NCBI RefSeq assembly: GCF_014647875.1
Contig: NZ_BMQA01000006.1
Span: 62,001-126,000, forward strand
Length of the DNA stretch: 64,000 nt
Origin: Streptomyces brasiliensis
GTDB taxonomy: Bacteria; Actinomycetota; Actinomycetes; Streptomycetales; Streptomycetaceae
Direction: 5' to 3'
A model generated the notes under the pieces. It worked only from the letters and a program-made list of their open reading frames with translations, made no database searches and had not been told where the DNA came from. The position numbers were made by a program, and so were the translations under genes. Of the stretch, positions 16,088 through 24,888 are shown piece after piece; the stretch's first letter is position 1, and every line of letters begins with the position of its first letter.

Positions 16088-18582
16088 CAGACGTTCACCG
16101 CCCTGCCGTCGGCGCCGGTCGCCCCGCGCGTGTACTGGGGGTGGATCAACCCGACACAGGTGTACGGCAGTTCGCCGACCTCCTCGACGGGTACGCCCCG
16201 CTGCTCGGCAAGCAGCCGTACATGGTCGAGGTCGGAGCCCGCCCCGGCCCGCGCGAGTATCTTCCAGGGCACGCGGCGCAGCAGTACGCGTGTGGTCTCA
16301 CCGACGCCGGGCTTGACGAGGTTCACGTCGTGGATGCCGTACTCCTCGCTGATGCGCTCGACCGCCGCCCAGCCCTCCCAGGTCGGGGTGCGGTCGGTGG
16401 CGGCCAGTTCCTTCACGGCCACGTCCACGGTGTCCGCGACCTCCGGGAAGCGGGCGGCGACCGCGTCGAGGAAGGCCACCGACACGTCCGCGCCGGCGAG
16501 TTCGCGGTAGAACTTCGCGCCGTGGAAGTCGTGCGGGCCGACCAGGTCCGCGCGCAGCACCGTACGGGATATCAGGCCGGAGACCGTCGAGTTGAGACAG
16601 GCGGACGGGATGAGGAAGTCCTCGCGGGTGCCGTACGTCCGCACGCACGAGCCGGGGTCCGCGAGCACCGCGATCTCCGGGTCGAAGCCGGTGATGCCGT
16701 CGGACTCCTCGAACTCCCGGATCGCGTCGGCGAGTTCGCGGGTGATGGCGCCCTTGCCGGTCCAGCCGTCGACGAAGACGACGTCCCGCGGGTCGTGGTG
16801 GGCGGCCAGCCAGCGCAGCGCATTGGCGTCGATGCCCCGGCCGCGCACGATCGAGACGGCGTAGTGCGGCAGGTCGAGTCCGTGCCGGAACTGCGCCCAG
16901 CGGCGCATCAGCACGCCGACGGGGGTGCCGGCACGGGCGAGGGAGACCAGGACCGGGCGGGATATGGGGGTCCCCCCGTTCGAGCGAAGTCGGGAGTGGG
17001 GGAGTTCGGCGAGCACGGTCTCGGTGACGACGCCGACGGCCTGCGCCAGCCGGGCGGCCGAGGCTTCGAGGGCCGTGTGGAACAGCTCCTGGTACTGCTC
17101 GCTGGGCTGGTACTCCACCGGCAGCGACTCGGCGTAGTGCGCGCCGCCGCTCTGGATCGCCTCCTCGCGCTCCTCGGTCGGCGCCTCCAGCGTCACGTCC
17201 GAGAGGTCCTGGAGCAGCCAGCCCACCTCGTCCGGTGCGTACGAGGAGAAGGCGGGGCCGCGGAGGGGCTCGGGCAGCATGGCGGGCCTTTCGGGGACGA
17301 GCGGGGGCTCGGGGACGTACGACGGTACGACCGCGAGCAGGACGTGCGGGACATGGGCGCCGAGCTGGGCCAACAGGCCCTCGGGGGCATGCAGTTCGGG
17401 GGTGTCGGCGGCCGAGTCGACGACCGCGACGACGGTGTCGAAGCCCCGTCCGGCGACGTTGTAGGCGTAGCGCTCGCCGGGGCCGTCGGCCGGGTCGTCG
17501 TGTGCGGGGAAGACGAGGCGGGTGCGTATCGCGTAGCCGGGGTCGTCGACCGCGAGGACGGGTGAGCGGGTGGTGGTGGAGTACCGCACCTCGCCGCACT
17601 GCAGCTGCTCCAGCTCACGGGCCAGCCGGAGCGGCGCGTACATCAGTTCCTCGCAGCCGAGGACGAGAACCCGCCGGGCACCGGCGGGCAGCGCCTCGGC
17701 GACCCGCGCGGCCATGGCGGGCAGGGCCCGCTCGAGCCGGTCCCGATGAGCGGGCGTGAACCCGTGCCGGCCACCGTCGGGCAGGCCGGACGGCCAGCGC
17801 AGGTCGACACGAACGGGTCGTTCGGGAAGGGCCACTGCGGAACGCATGGCCGCACCACCGGCCGCCCCGTGCCGGGCCACCAGTTCCTGCCCCTTCTCCA
17901 GGACACCCTCCGGAAGTCGTACCGTCCCCGAGGCCGCCGCGATCAGGTCCACGCGGGCGCCGATCTCGCGGGCGAAGTCCTCCAGGCGGGCGGCGTCCGC
18001 GGGTGCGCGCATGTCGACGAGCGCGACCACGACGTACCGTTTCCGCGGATAGCGTTCGTGCAGGTCACGGATGGTGTTCAGGACCGTGTTGCCGGTGGAG
18101 AACTCGTCGTCGACGAGGACCAGGGGGCCGTCGCCGACCAGCAGCGCTGGATCCTCCGGGAGGAGGAGGTGCGAGGTGGCGTGGGAGTGGGACTCCTCGA
18201 AGCCGCCCGCCCGCGCGACCCCGGCGACCGGGCGGCGCGTGGAGTGCAGATACGGGGCGAGGCCGAGGCCGTCGGCGACCGCGTGGCCGAGGCCCGTGGC
18301 GGTCTCCGCATACCCGAGGACCACCGCGGCGGCCGCCTCCTCGTCGCCGAGCAGCCCGCGCACGCGCCGTCCGAGGGTGACCCCCTGGCCGTACACCACG
18401 GCGGGCGACTGCGGTACGTGCTTGCCGAGCACGTTGGAGACGAGCAGGTGCGCGCGCTTGGGGTTGCGGCGCAGCGCCAGCCCGAGGAGGCCGGGCAGCG
18501 CGGCGTCGCCCACGAGCTCGACGCCGAGTCGCTCGGCGACCCAACTGCCGGACCAGACCCCGTTGTTCACTGCGTTCTTCAT
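16087..18582 (-). CDS. Ter-locus fusion: PRTase_2-TRSP plus PRTase_1-PELOTA
   Basis: An 831-aa protein that joins two units often encoded apart. Residues 1-250 form a phosphoribosyltransferase (PRPP loop VLVDDEFSTGNTVLNTI at 156-171). Residues 255-430 match TRSP (RVLVLGCEELMYAPLRLARELE). Residues 470-720 form a second PRTase of the StiP/PRTase_1 type (VFVDGWTGKGAITREL at 603-616). Residues 755-831 resemble a PELOTA RNA-binding domain. ATG at 18582 is preceded by GAGGAACG. Residues 528-541 come from an inserted repeat. A role in making a ribosylated metabolite for Ter stress response is inferred from published genome analyses. Confidence 0.82.
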   Translation of the reverse strand: MKNAVNNGVWSGSWVAERLGVELVGDAALPGLLGLALRRNPKRAHLLVSNVLGKHVPQSPAVVYGQGVTLGRRVRGLLGDEEAAAAVVLGYAETATGLGHAVADGLGLAPYLHSTRRPVAGVARAGGFEESHSHATSHLLLPEDPALLVGDGPLVLVDDEFSTGNTVLNTIRDLHERYPRKRYVVVALVDMRAPADAARLEDFAREIGARVDLIAAASGTVRLPEGVLEKGQELVARHGAAGGAAMRSAVALPERPVRVDLRWPSGLPDGGRHGFTPAHRDRLERALPAMAARVAEALPAGARRVLVLGCEELMYAPLRLARELEQLQCGEVRYSTTTRSPVLAVDDPGYAIRTRLVFPAHDDPADGPGERYAYNVAGRGFDTVVAVVDSAADTPELHAPEGLLAQLGAHVPHVLLAVVPSYVPEPPLVPERPAMLPEPLRGPAFSSYAPDEVGWLLQDLSDVTLEAPTEEREEAIQSGGAHYAESLPVEYQPSEQYQELFHTALEASAARLAQAVGVVTETVLAELPHSRLRSNGGTPISRPVLVSLARAGTPVGVLMRRWAQFRHGLDLPHYAVSIVRGRGIDANALRWLAAHHDPRDVVFVDGWTGKGAITRELADAIREFEESDGITGFDPEIAVLADPGSCVRTYGTREDFLIPSACLNSTVSGLISRTVLRADLVGPHDFHGAKFYRELAGADVSVAFLDAVAARFPEVADTVDVAVKELAATDRTPTWEGWAAVERISEEYGIHDVNLVKPGVGETTRVLLRRVPWKILARAGAGSDLDHVRLLAEQRGVPVEEVGELPYTCVGLIHPQYTRGATGADGRAVNV
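16960..17004. repeat. MITE-like small palindromic repeat inside a coding sequence
   Basis: About 42 bp reading ATGGGGGTCCCCCC, a short arm (GTTCGAGCGAAGTC), then GGGAGTGGGGGAG. It is in frame and contributes residues PHSRLRSNGGTPIS to the PRTase fusion. A relative with the same outer arms (ATGGGGTCCCCCC ... GGGGGAG) lies in the intergenic spacer at 22851-22887. Such elements are familiar between genes in streptomycetes. Confidence 0.7.
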
Positions 18583-18602
18583 GCGTTCCTCAGGTCGCGC
18601 GG

Positions 18603-19769
18603 TCAGTCGGATATCCCGGCGGCGAGCAGCTCCACGAAGCCGACGTCCTCGTTGGCGACGCCGAAGACCTCGGCCCGCAGCATGGTCCGCTCGGCCCAGG
18701 CGCGGTGCGGCTTCACCTCGTTCATCTTGTTCGTGTACGCAGACCTCAGTACACCCCCGCCGCCGCGTTCCGGCCGCATGATGTCCGCCGCGTCGCTGAA
18801 CTCCTCGTGACTGACCACGGACAGCGCGTGCACGGGCAGGACGTGCGAAGGGTGGATGCAGGTCTTGCCGAGCAGGCCGTTGGCCTGGTCCAGGGAGATC
18901 TCCCGCAGCAGCCCGTCCATCGCATGCTCGATGAGGGACTCGCGCAGCTCCACGGCCTGCCCCTCCAGGAAGGGGCTGGTGCGCAGCATCGGCTTGAACA
19001 TGCGCTCGGGGACCCGGAAGTACTCCCACACGGGCCCGGTCACCGTGAATCCGGTGCCGTCGGCCCGCCCCAGCATGTTCACGACGTCGGCGATCACGGA
19101 GGCGACGATCTGGACGTCGTACGCGGTCATGTCGGGAGCGCGCCGCAGGCCGTACGAGGAGCAGAAGTCGGTCACGCCCAGGCGCAGGGCGAGCACCCGG
19201 TCGCGGTACTTGTCGACCGCGCGCAAAATGCCCTCCAGGGCCTCCACGCGCGACTCGCGGTAGAGCAGCTCGGGCGACTCGAGGACCGGCATGGCGAACA
19301 GCCGGCGTCCGCTGGCCGCCTCGGCGCCGGAGAGGGCCTCCAGGAAGGGGATCCCGCGCTCCTCGGTGAACTTCGGCATCACGAATCCGGACAGCAGCCG
19401 GACGGTCGGACCGAGGCGCCGCACGAGATCGGGGATCTGGTCGGGGGTGCGGACCCTGATGAACAGCAGCGGCAGCGCCGCGTCCGCGCGGGAGGACAGG
19501 TCGGCGAACTGGCGGACGAGGTTCTCCTCGCCCTCCACGACGTCCGCGTCGGGGATGGAGTCCTCCAGGCACAGCACCATCGAGACCACGCCGCGTTCAG
19601 CCTGCTTGACGATGTCGTCGGCGAGCCTCGGCCGCGTTGCCGGGCTGTACAGCGTGGCGCCCAGGGCCACGGAGAGCAGCCGCGCCGGGGAGTCGGCGTT
19701 GAACTCGCCCGGCTCCTGGTGGAAGAGGCGCTGTCGCACCTCGGCGGCGATGTGCCCGAAATGACGCAT
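18603..19769 (-). CDS. HpcH/HpaI aldolase / citrate lyase beta-like protein (Ter-associated)
   Basis: A 388-aa CitE/HpcH-type TIM barrel. Recognisable blocks are LYSPATRPRLADDIVKQ, VSMVLCLEDSIPDADV (acidic metal ligands), LFIRVRTPDQI and GKTCIHPSHVLPVHAL, the family's CoA- and substrate-binding C-terminal motif. It heads the operon HpcH / PRTase fusion / HAD and ends 21 bp before the fusion gene. In Ter loci this C-C lyase is thought to modify the metabolite made by the PRTases. ATG with GGGGGAG upstream. A divergent TerD gene lies 188 bp away. Confidence 0.85.
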   Translation of the reverse strand: MRHFGHIAAEVRQRLFHQEPGEFNADSPARLLSVALGATLYSPATRPRLADDIVKQAERGVVSMVLCLEDSIPDADVVEGEENLVRQFADLSSRADAALPLLFIRVRTPDQIPDLVRRLGPTVRLLSGFVMPKFTEERGIPFLEALSGAEAASGRRLFAMPVLESPELLYRESRVEALEGILRAVDKYRDRVLALRLGVTDFCSSYGLRRAPDMTAYDVQIVASVIADVVNMLGRADGTGFTVTGPVWEYFRVPERMFKPMLRTSPFLEGQAVELRESLIEHAMDGLLREISLDQANGLLGKTCIHPSHVLPVHALSVVSHEEFSDAADIMRPERGGGGVLRSAYTNKMNEVKPHRAWAERTMLRAEVFGVANEDVGFVELLAAGISD

Positions 19770-19830
19770 AGAACTCCCCCGTGCCGCCAGGTAAGGCTGT
19801 GGATTTCGGTGTGTAGGTGGCCGGTAATAG

Positions 19831-19858
19831 TACGTATGGATCTATGTCAGTGGTTCCC
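19831..19858 (-). promoter_or_regulatory. Candidate ECF-type promoter of the ter biosynthetic operon
   Basis: On the minus strand GGGAAC (19858-19853) is followed after 19 bp by GTAC. The same -35 box at equal spacing precedes GTTG upstream of the TerD operon at 24168. It resembles ECF sigma (SigE/SigR-like) promoters, and the match is only suggestive. Confidence 0.35.
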
Positions 19859-19957
19859 GCCGGGCATGAACTTCGGGTAACGCAGGCAAACACAGCCTCG
19901 ATGGACCGCGGCGCCCCCGCATTGTCGTGATCAGGACCGAGAAGGCAGGATGACCGC

Positions 19958-20758
19958 ATGACGCACGCGATGCTGAAGGGGTCGAACGTCCCGCTCGAAG
20001 TCACCACGGTCCGCGCCGTGCTGCGCTGGACACCCGGGCAGGGGGTCCCGGACGTCGACGCCTCGGCGCTGCTCCTCGGCCCCGACGGTCGTGTGCGATC
20101 CGACGAGGACTTCGTCTTCTACAACCAGCCCCGGCACCCCTCCGGGAAGGTCTGGCGGCTCGGCAAGAAGCGTCTCGCCGAGGGCCTGACCGACACCATC
20201 CAGACAGATCTGAACGGTGTCGAGACCGATGTCAGCCGGATTCTGCTGGTCGCTTCGGCGGACGGCATCACGTTCGACCGCGTAAGCGCTCTGCGCATCG
20301 TGCTGTACGACGCGACGACCGCGGACGGTGATCCGCTGGCCCACTTCGACATCCAGCCGGAGACGGGGGCGGAGACCGCCCTGATCTGCGGTGAGCTGTA
20401 CCGGCGGGGGGAGGGGTGGAAGTTCCGGGCGCTGGGCGAGGGTTACTCGGACGGGCTGAAGGGGCTGGCGACCGACTTCGGGATCTCGGTGGACGAGGGT
20501 GAGTCTGCTACGGAGCCTGCGGCGGCTCTGCCGGAGGTTTCGCAGCCGTTGCCTCCTGAGGCCCCGGTGGCTGCGGTTCCCACGCAGCCGGCGTACGGGT
20601 ATCCCCGGGCGGCGCCCACGGCGGTTGCCGCTCAGCCTGCGTACGGGTATCCGCAGGCTCAGTCGGGGTACGGGTATCCGCCGCCGGTCACTGCCGTGCA
20701 GGATCCTGAGTTCCGGCTGCCGCCGCAGGGGCCGCAGTTCATCGGGCGGGGCGCCTGA
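19958..20758 (+). CDS. TerD family protein with Pro/Tyr-rich tail
   Basis: A 266-aa TerD-domain protein. The core (1-180) holds the paired Ca2+-binding signatures [25 protein letters not shown] and the C-terminal block [38 protein letters not shown]. After residue 180 a low-complexity tail carries three PAYGYP/SGYGYP repeats, a possible protein-binding or phase-separating segment. It lacks the usual GDNLTG central motif of the other two TerDs (here [17 protein letters not shown]). It diverges from the HpcH operon. Role in metal or envelope stress is inferred from the family. Confidence 0.88.
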   Translation: MTHAMLKGSNVPLEVTTVRAVLRWTPGQGVPDVDASALLLGPDGRVRSDEDFVFYNQPRHPSGKVWRLGKKRLAEGLTDTIQTDLNGVETDVSRILLVASADGITFDRVSALRIVLYDATTADGDPLAHFDIQPETGAETALICGELYRRGEGWKFRALGEGYSDGLKGLATDFGISVDEGESATEPAAALPEVSQPLPPEAPVAAVPTQPAYGYPRAAPTAVAAQPAYGYPQAQSGYGYPPPVTAVQDPEFRLPPQGPQFIGRGA

Positions 20759-20790
20759 CAGCTCGGGGGTGTGGTGCTTGCGCGAGCGCC

Positions 20791-20863
20791 GGTTGTTCGT
20801 GGTTTCTCGTGCCCACGCGGCGGAGCCGCATATCGATACAGCCCCGCGCCCCCTTCCAGGGGC
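20791..20863. repeat. Intergenic repeat with terminator-like hairpin (family A, copy 1)
   Basis: Between the convergent TerD and TerA-like genes stands CGGCGGAGCCGCAT ... CAGCCCCGCGCCCC followed by a CCCC/GGGG hairpin near the TerA-like stop. A second copy with the same parts lies between convergent fabF and the DUF3145 gene (41355-41419). I know this type as abundant in Streptomyces genomes; it probably ends converging transcripts. Confidence 0.65.
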
Positions 20864-20866
20864 ATT

Positions 20867-21601
20867 TCAGTCGACCTTGGACTTGTAGCCCCGGCCCCAC
20901 TGCAGGCCCCAGCCGTACAGGCGGTCCAGTTCGCCCTGGAAGCCGTAGACGAACTTCACCTCTCGGCGGACCGTCAGTTCGCCCTTGACGTTCTCGATCA
21001 GGACCACCGCGCACGAGCGGGCCTGGGGGTGGCGTTCGTCCAGGCCTATCTCGATGCGTGGCCCGTTGCTCGGATAGAGCGTGACGATCGCGTGGGTGCG
21101 GTCGAAGGCCGGGGTCTGGTCGTAGATGTACACGAACACCAGCAGGCGTTTTATGGCGTCGCGGTGGTCGAGGTTGACGTAGATCGTCTCGCCGGAGGCC
21201 GAGCCGAAGCGGTCGTCACCGCTGAGCTTGACGTACGGCGGTGAGTTCACGTCGCCGAGGTAGCCGCCGAGCGGCTGTACGACGCCCTTCGTGCCGTCCG
21301 CGAGTTCGTAGAGGCACCCCAGGTCGAGGTCGACGTTGACCATGCTCTGCCCGTGGCCGAGAACCTCCGGGGGCTTGAGTGCCTTGAAGGGGTGCCGGAA
21401 GAGGCTGGTCCGCTCGACGCCGCCGATGTCGGACGTGCGCATCCGCCAGGTCAGGTTGATGCGCAGATGCCCGGTGGCCGCGTCCTGCTTGGTGAGGGAC
21501 ACCTGCTGGTGCCGCCTGGTGAGCTGGATGGAGTTGGTCGCGGCGTTGCCCGAGTCGAACTCGGCCGCGCGTCCGCCCAGCAGTCCGTCGAAGAAACCCA
21601 T
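20867..21601 (-). CDS. TerA-like tellurium resistance protein
   Basis: A 244-aa protein starting MGFFDGLLGGRAAEFDSGN. It has the Ter-family beta-sandwich features LDLGCLYELADGTKGVVQPLGG, RLLVFVYIYDQTPAFDRTHAIVTLYPSNGPRIEIGLDE and ends with VYGFQGELDRLYGWGLQWGRGYKSKVD. It is related to TerD but lacks the exact TerD Ca2+ motifs. ATG at 21601 has GGGGGCGGGA upstream; a GTG four codons earlier is possible. It is the last gene of the TerD-TerD-DUF475-TerA run on the minus strand. Confidence 0.8.
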   Translation of the reverse strand: MGFFDGLLGGRAAEFDSGNAATNSIQLTRRHQQVSLTKQDAATGHLRINLTWRMRTSDIGGVERTSLFRHPFKALKPPEVLGHGQSMVNVDLDLGCLYELADGTKGVVQPLGGYLGDVNSPPYVKLSGDDRFGSASGETIYVNLDHRDAIKRLLVFVYIYDQTPAFDRTHAIVTLYPSNGPRIEIGLDERHPQARSCAVVLIENVKGELTVRREVKFVYGFQGELDRLYGWGLQWGRGYKSKVD

Positions 21602-21688
21602 TCCCGCCCCCACACACGGATGTCAGCACTGCGGGGCGGCCGACCGCGCCGGCCGCCCCGCACAGAGCGTTCCTCACCCACCGGGCTG

Positions 21689-22834
21689 TCACACCCCGGT
21701 GGAGACCTCGGCCTTCTCGTCCGAGCCCGCGTTGCCCTCGGCCGCCGCCAGTGCGCGGTTGCGGCGCACCGAGGACCAGAAGGACCAGGCGATCAGGACG
21801 ACGCCGACCAGGCCGGTGATGACCTCGTTGATCTCGTGCTGGATGGTGACCATGAGGATCACGGCCAGGGCGCCGATCGCGTAGTGGGCGCCGTGCTCCA
21901 GGTACACGTAGTCGTCGAGTGTGCCCTGGCGGACCAGGTACACGGTCAGCGACCGGACGTACATCGCACCGATGCCGAGGCCGAGCGCCATCAGGACGAT
22001 GTCGTTGGTGATGGCGAACGCGCCGATCACACCGTCGAAGGAGAAGGACGCGTCCAGCACCTCGAGGTAGAGGAACATGAAGAAGGCGGCCTGGCCGGCG
22101 AGGACGACGGCCGGCTTCTTCTTGCCGGTGCGGGCGGCCTCTTCCTCCTCCTCGTGCTCGCGTTCCTCCTCGGCTTCGAGCCGGTCCTCGAAGAAGCTGG
22201 AGAGACCGCCGACGATCATGTATGTGATCAGGCCGGCGACGCCGGCGATCAGGACCGTCTGTGTCTTGTCGACGTGCGCGCCGCCGTGCTGGTGGGCGTG
22301 GGTCGCGAACGTGAAGGAGGTGATCAGCAGGACGATCAGGGAGATGCAGACCGACAGCATGTCGACCTTGCCGAGCTTGGCCAGCGGACGCTCGATCCAG
22401 CGCAGCCACTGGATGTCCCGGTCCTCGAAGATGAAGTCGAGGAAGATCATCAGCAGGAACATGCCACCGAACGCGGCGATCGCCGGGTGGGCGTCGGTGA
22501 CCAGTTCCTGGTAGCGGTCCTTGTTGTTCAGCGCGAGGTTGACGGCCTCGATGGGGCCCAGCTTGGCGCTGATCGCGACGATCGCGACGGGGAAGACGAG
22601 GCGCATGCCGAAGACCGCGATGAGCACACCGACCGTGAGGAAGATCTTCTGCCAGAAGGCGCTCATCTTCTTCAGGATTCCGGCGTTGACCACCGCGTTG
22701 TCGAACGACAGCGAGATCTCGAGGATGGACAGGATCGCCACGATGCCGAACGCGGTCCACCCCCCGTAGAAGACCGCAGCGACCAGGCCCAGCGCGGTAA
22801 TCGCGAACGACCAGCCGAAGGTTTTCAGAAGCAC
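21689..22834 (-). CDS. DUF475 (TerC/Alx superfamily) membrane protein
   Basis: A 381-aa integral membrane protein with about nine hydrophobic segments. The TerC-superfamily acidic motifs are ISLSFDNAVVNAG (about residue 42) and its internal repeat DASFSFDGVIGAFAI (about 262), which likely bind a divalent cation. A very acidic loop (EAEEEREHEEEEEAA) and a His-rich loop (THAHQHGGAHVD) lie between the halves. GTG start at 22834. Proposed partner of TerD proteins at the membrane; metal export is inferred from Alx/TerC relatives. Confidence 0.87.
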   Translation of the reverse strand: MLLKTFGWSFAITALGLVAAVFYGGWTAFGIVAILSILEISLSFDNAVVNAGILKKMSAFWQKIFLTVGVLIAVFGMRLVFPVAIVAISAKLGPIEAVNLALNNKDRYQELVTDAHPAIAAFGGMFLLMIFLDFIFEDRDIQWLRWIERPLAKLGKVDMLSVCISLIVLLITSFTFATHAHQHGGAHVDKTQTVLIAGVAGLITYMIVGGLSSFFEDRLEAEEEREHEEEEEAARTGKKKPAVVLAGQAAFFMFLYLEVLDASFSFDGVIGAFAITNDIVLMALGLGIGAMYVRSLTVYLVRQGTLDDYVYLEHGAHYAIGALAVILMVTIQHEINEVITGLVGVVLIAWSFWSSVRRNRALAAAEGNAGSDEKAEVSTGV

Positions 22835-22850
22835 TGGCTACCCAATCCTG

Positions 22851-22887
22851 TATGGGGTCCCCCCAAGCGGAGCTTGGGGGAGGGTCT
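22851..22887. repeat. MITE-like small palindromic repeat, intergenic copy
   Basis: TATGGGGTCCCCCCAAGCGG followed by AGCTTGGGGGAGGGTCT. The arms CCCCCCAAGC and GCTTGGGGG pair into a hairpin. It lies in the 75-bp spacer between the TerD and DUF475 genes and shares its outer arms with the element inside the PRTase fusion gene. Confidence 0.7.
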
Positions 22888-22909
22888 CTCCCCCACGCCG
22901 TGCTCGGCT

Positions 22910-23485
22910 TTACGAAACGTTGACTCCGAAGTCTAGAGCGATGCCCCGCAGACCCGACGCGTACCCCTGTCCCACAGCCCGGAACTTCCATTCGCCCTGG
23001 TAGCGATAGAGCTCGCCGAAGATCATGGCCGTCTCGGTGGAGGCGTCCTCACTGAGGTCGTAGCGCGCGAGCTCCTGGCCGTCGGCCTGGTTGACGACCC
23101 GGATGAAGGCGTTGGAGACCTGCCCGAAGGTCTGGCCGCGCTCGTCCGCCATGTGGATCGAGACCGGGAAGATGATCTTGTCGCAGGTCTCGGGCACCTT
23201 CGGCAGGTCGACCAGGATGCTCTCGTCGTCGCCCTCGCCCTCACCGGTGAGGTTGTCACCGGTGTGCTCCACCGAGCCGTCGGGGCTCTTGAGCTGGTTG
23301 TAGAACACGAACCACTCGTCGCCCAGCACGCGCCCGCCCTGGCACAGCAGCGCGCTGGCGTCCAGGTCGAAGGGGGCGCCGGTGGTCGAGCGCGCGTCCC
23401 ACCCGAGTCCTACCAGGACATTCGTGAGATTCGGTGCGGCCTTGGAGAGGGAGACATTGCCTCCCTTGGCGAGCGTGACGCCCAT
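22910..23485 (-). CDS. TerD family protein
   Basis: A 191-aa single-domain TerD. Hallmarks are [15 protein letters not shown] at the N-terminus, FDLDASALL (Asp ligands), [23 protein letters not shown] (central Ca2+ loop) and [42 protein letters not shown]. It closely resembles the next TerD upstream, pointing to tandem duplication. ATG with GGGGAGGA upstream. Family members bind Ca2+ and support resistance to tellurite, phage or oxidative stress in other bacteria. Confidence 0.92.
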   Translation of the reverse strand: MGVTLAKGGNVSLSKAAPNLTNVLVGLGWDARSTTGAPFDLDASALLCQGGRVLGDEWFVFYNQLKSPDGSVEHTGDNLTGEGEGDDESILVDLPKVPETCDKIIFPVSIHMADERGQTFGQVSNAFIRVVNQADGQELARYDLSEDASTETAMIFGELYRYQGEWKFRAVGQGYASGLRGIALDFGVNVS

Positions 23486-23592
23486 GGTGATGGTCCTCCC
23501 CTTGGTGGTGCTTCTTCGGTTGTCCTGTGCGTCCGGCGCCGCGCGTAAACGGCGCGGCGCCGGACGGGGTGGTCGCGTCTACGTTGCCGACA

Positions 23593-24168
23593 TCAGACGT
23601 TGACACCGAAGTCCTGCGCGATGCCGCGCAGGCCCGAGGCGTAGCCCTGGCCGATGGCGCGGAACTTCCACTCCGCGCCGTTGCGGTAGAGCTCACCGAA
23701 GACCATCGCGGTCTCGGTGGAGGCGTCCTCGCTGAGGTCGTACCGCGCGATCTCCTGTCCGCCGGCCTGGTTGACGACGCGGATGAACGCGTTGCGCACC
23801 TGGCCGAAGGACTGCTGGCGGTTCTCTGCGTCGTAGATCGACACGGGGAAGACGATCTTGTCGACATCGGCCGGGACCCCGGCCAGGTTGACCTTGATCT
23901 GTTCGTCGTCCCCCTCGCCCTCACCGGTGAGGTTGTCACCGGTGTGCTCGACCGAGCCGTCGGGGCTCTTGAGGTTGTTGAAGAAGACGAAGTTCTGGTC
24001 GCTGGCGACCTTGCCGGCCGCGTTCAGCAGCAGTGCGCTGGCGTCGAGGTCGAAGTCCGTGCCGGTCGTGGTGCGGACGTCCCACCCCAGACCGACGATG
24101 ACGGCGGTCAGGCCCGGGGCCTCCTTCGTCAGCGATACGTTGCCGCCCTTGCTGAGGCTGACTCCCAC
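23593..24168 (-). CDS. TerD family protein (tandem paralogue)
   Basis: A 191-aa TerD with [51 protein letters not shown] and [45 protein letters not shown] at 24168 is preceded by GGAGGA; the frame upstream to 24228 is leader. It is first in the minus-strand TerD / TerD / DUF475 / TerA-like run. Spacing to the second TerD is 107 bp. Confidence 0.92.
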   Translation of the reverse strand: MGVSLSKGGNVSLTKEAPGLTAVIVGLGWDVRTTTGTDFDLDASALLLNAAGKVASDQNFVFFNNLKSPDGSVEHTGDNLTGEGEGDDEQIKVNLAGVPADVDKIVFPVSIYDAENRQQSFGQVRNAFIRVVNQAGGQEIARYDLSEDASTETAMVFGELYRNGAEWKFRAIGQGYASGLRGIAQDFGVNV

Positions 24169-24225
24169 GAGTCCTCCATGTGGTGTCCAGGGGCGGGGAG
24201 CCCCGTCGTACGTCGGATACCGGAT

Positions 24226-24254
24226 CAACGATTCGATCCTAGTGACGGGTTCCC
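24226..24254 (-). promoter_or_regulatory. Candidate promoters of the TerD operon
   Basis: GGGAAC (24254-24249), 19 bp, GTTG (24229-24226) resembles an ECF stress-sigma promoter and matches the spacing seen before the HpcH operon. A vegetative-like -10, TAGGAT (24241-24236), lies in the same interval, so an HrdB promoter is the alternative. Confidence 0.4.
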
Positions 24255-24299
24255 GCCCCTCGCAGGCCGTGGACCCGAACGATCACAGGTGTCTCGGGT

Positions 24300-24758
24300 T
24301 CAGAGGGTGTCGAGCGCCTTCACGTACTCGTTCAGGTCACGGGCGTCCGGCAGATCGTTGACCACGGTCCACCGCACGACCCCCTCCTTGTCGATGATGA
24401 AGGTCCCGCGGACGGCACAACCCTTGTCCTCGGCGAAGACGCCGTACGCGCGCGAAGTGTTGCCGTGCGGCCAGAAATCGCTCAGCAGCGGGTACTCGAA
24501 GCCCTCCTGCTCGGCGAAGACGCGCAGGGTGGGGACGGAGTCGTTGGAGACGGCGAGCAGCTGGGTGCCGTCGTTGACGAACGTCGGCAGATTGTCGCGC
24601 AGCTCGCACAGCTCACCGGTGCACACGCCGGTGAAGGCAAAGGGGTAGAAGAGCAGCACCACGTTCTTGTCGCCGCGGAAGTCGGAGAGCTTCACGGTGC
24701 GGCCGTGGTTGTCCTTGAGTTCGAAATCGGGCGCCGTGTCGCCGACCTGGATCGCCAT
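24300..24758 (-). CDS. Peroxiredoxin (BCP/AhpE type)
   Basis: A 152-aa thiol peroxidase. The peroxidatic Cys46 sits in [15 protein letters not shown] (the PxxxTxxC motif). Cys51 lies five residues on, where atypical two-Cys BCP enzymes keep the resolving Cys. Opening [14 protein letters not shown] and the later [12 protein letters not shown] are typical. It reduces H2O2 and organic peroxides using thioredoxin-like donors. ATG at 24758 behind CGAAGGGATG. It lies upstream of, and in the same direction as, the ter genes. Confidence 0.92.
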   Translation of the reverse strand: MAIQVGDTAPDFELKDNHGRTVKLSDFRGDKNVVLLFYPFAFTGVCTGELCELRDNLPTFVNDGTQLLAVSNDSVPTLRVFAEQEGFEYPLLSDFWPHGNTSRAYGVFAEDKGCAVRGTFIIDKEGVVRWTVVNDLPDARDLNEYVKALDTL

Positions 24759-24888
24759 CGTCCTGCATCCCTTCGGAGGGGCTGTTCGGGTGAGACCACC
24801 CTACGCAGCGGCAGGCGCGCACCGTGTGGCGGCAGGCGCATGGCATATGGGGGCCGGGCTGAGCCCTGAGGCCCAGCCCGGCGAATAC

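Noticed and set aside
16087..19572. One 1161-aa protein joining the PRTase fusion to sequence upstream
   Set aside because: The upstream part is Arg-rich antisense-frame noise overlapping the HpcH gene; the real start is ATG at 18582.
22910..24168. The two similar TerD genes as an assembly duplication
   Set aside because: They differ throughout at both DNA and protein level, and the pattern of two adjacent TerDs is known in this family.
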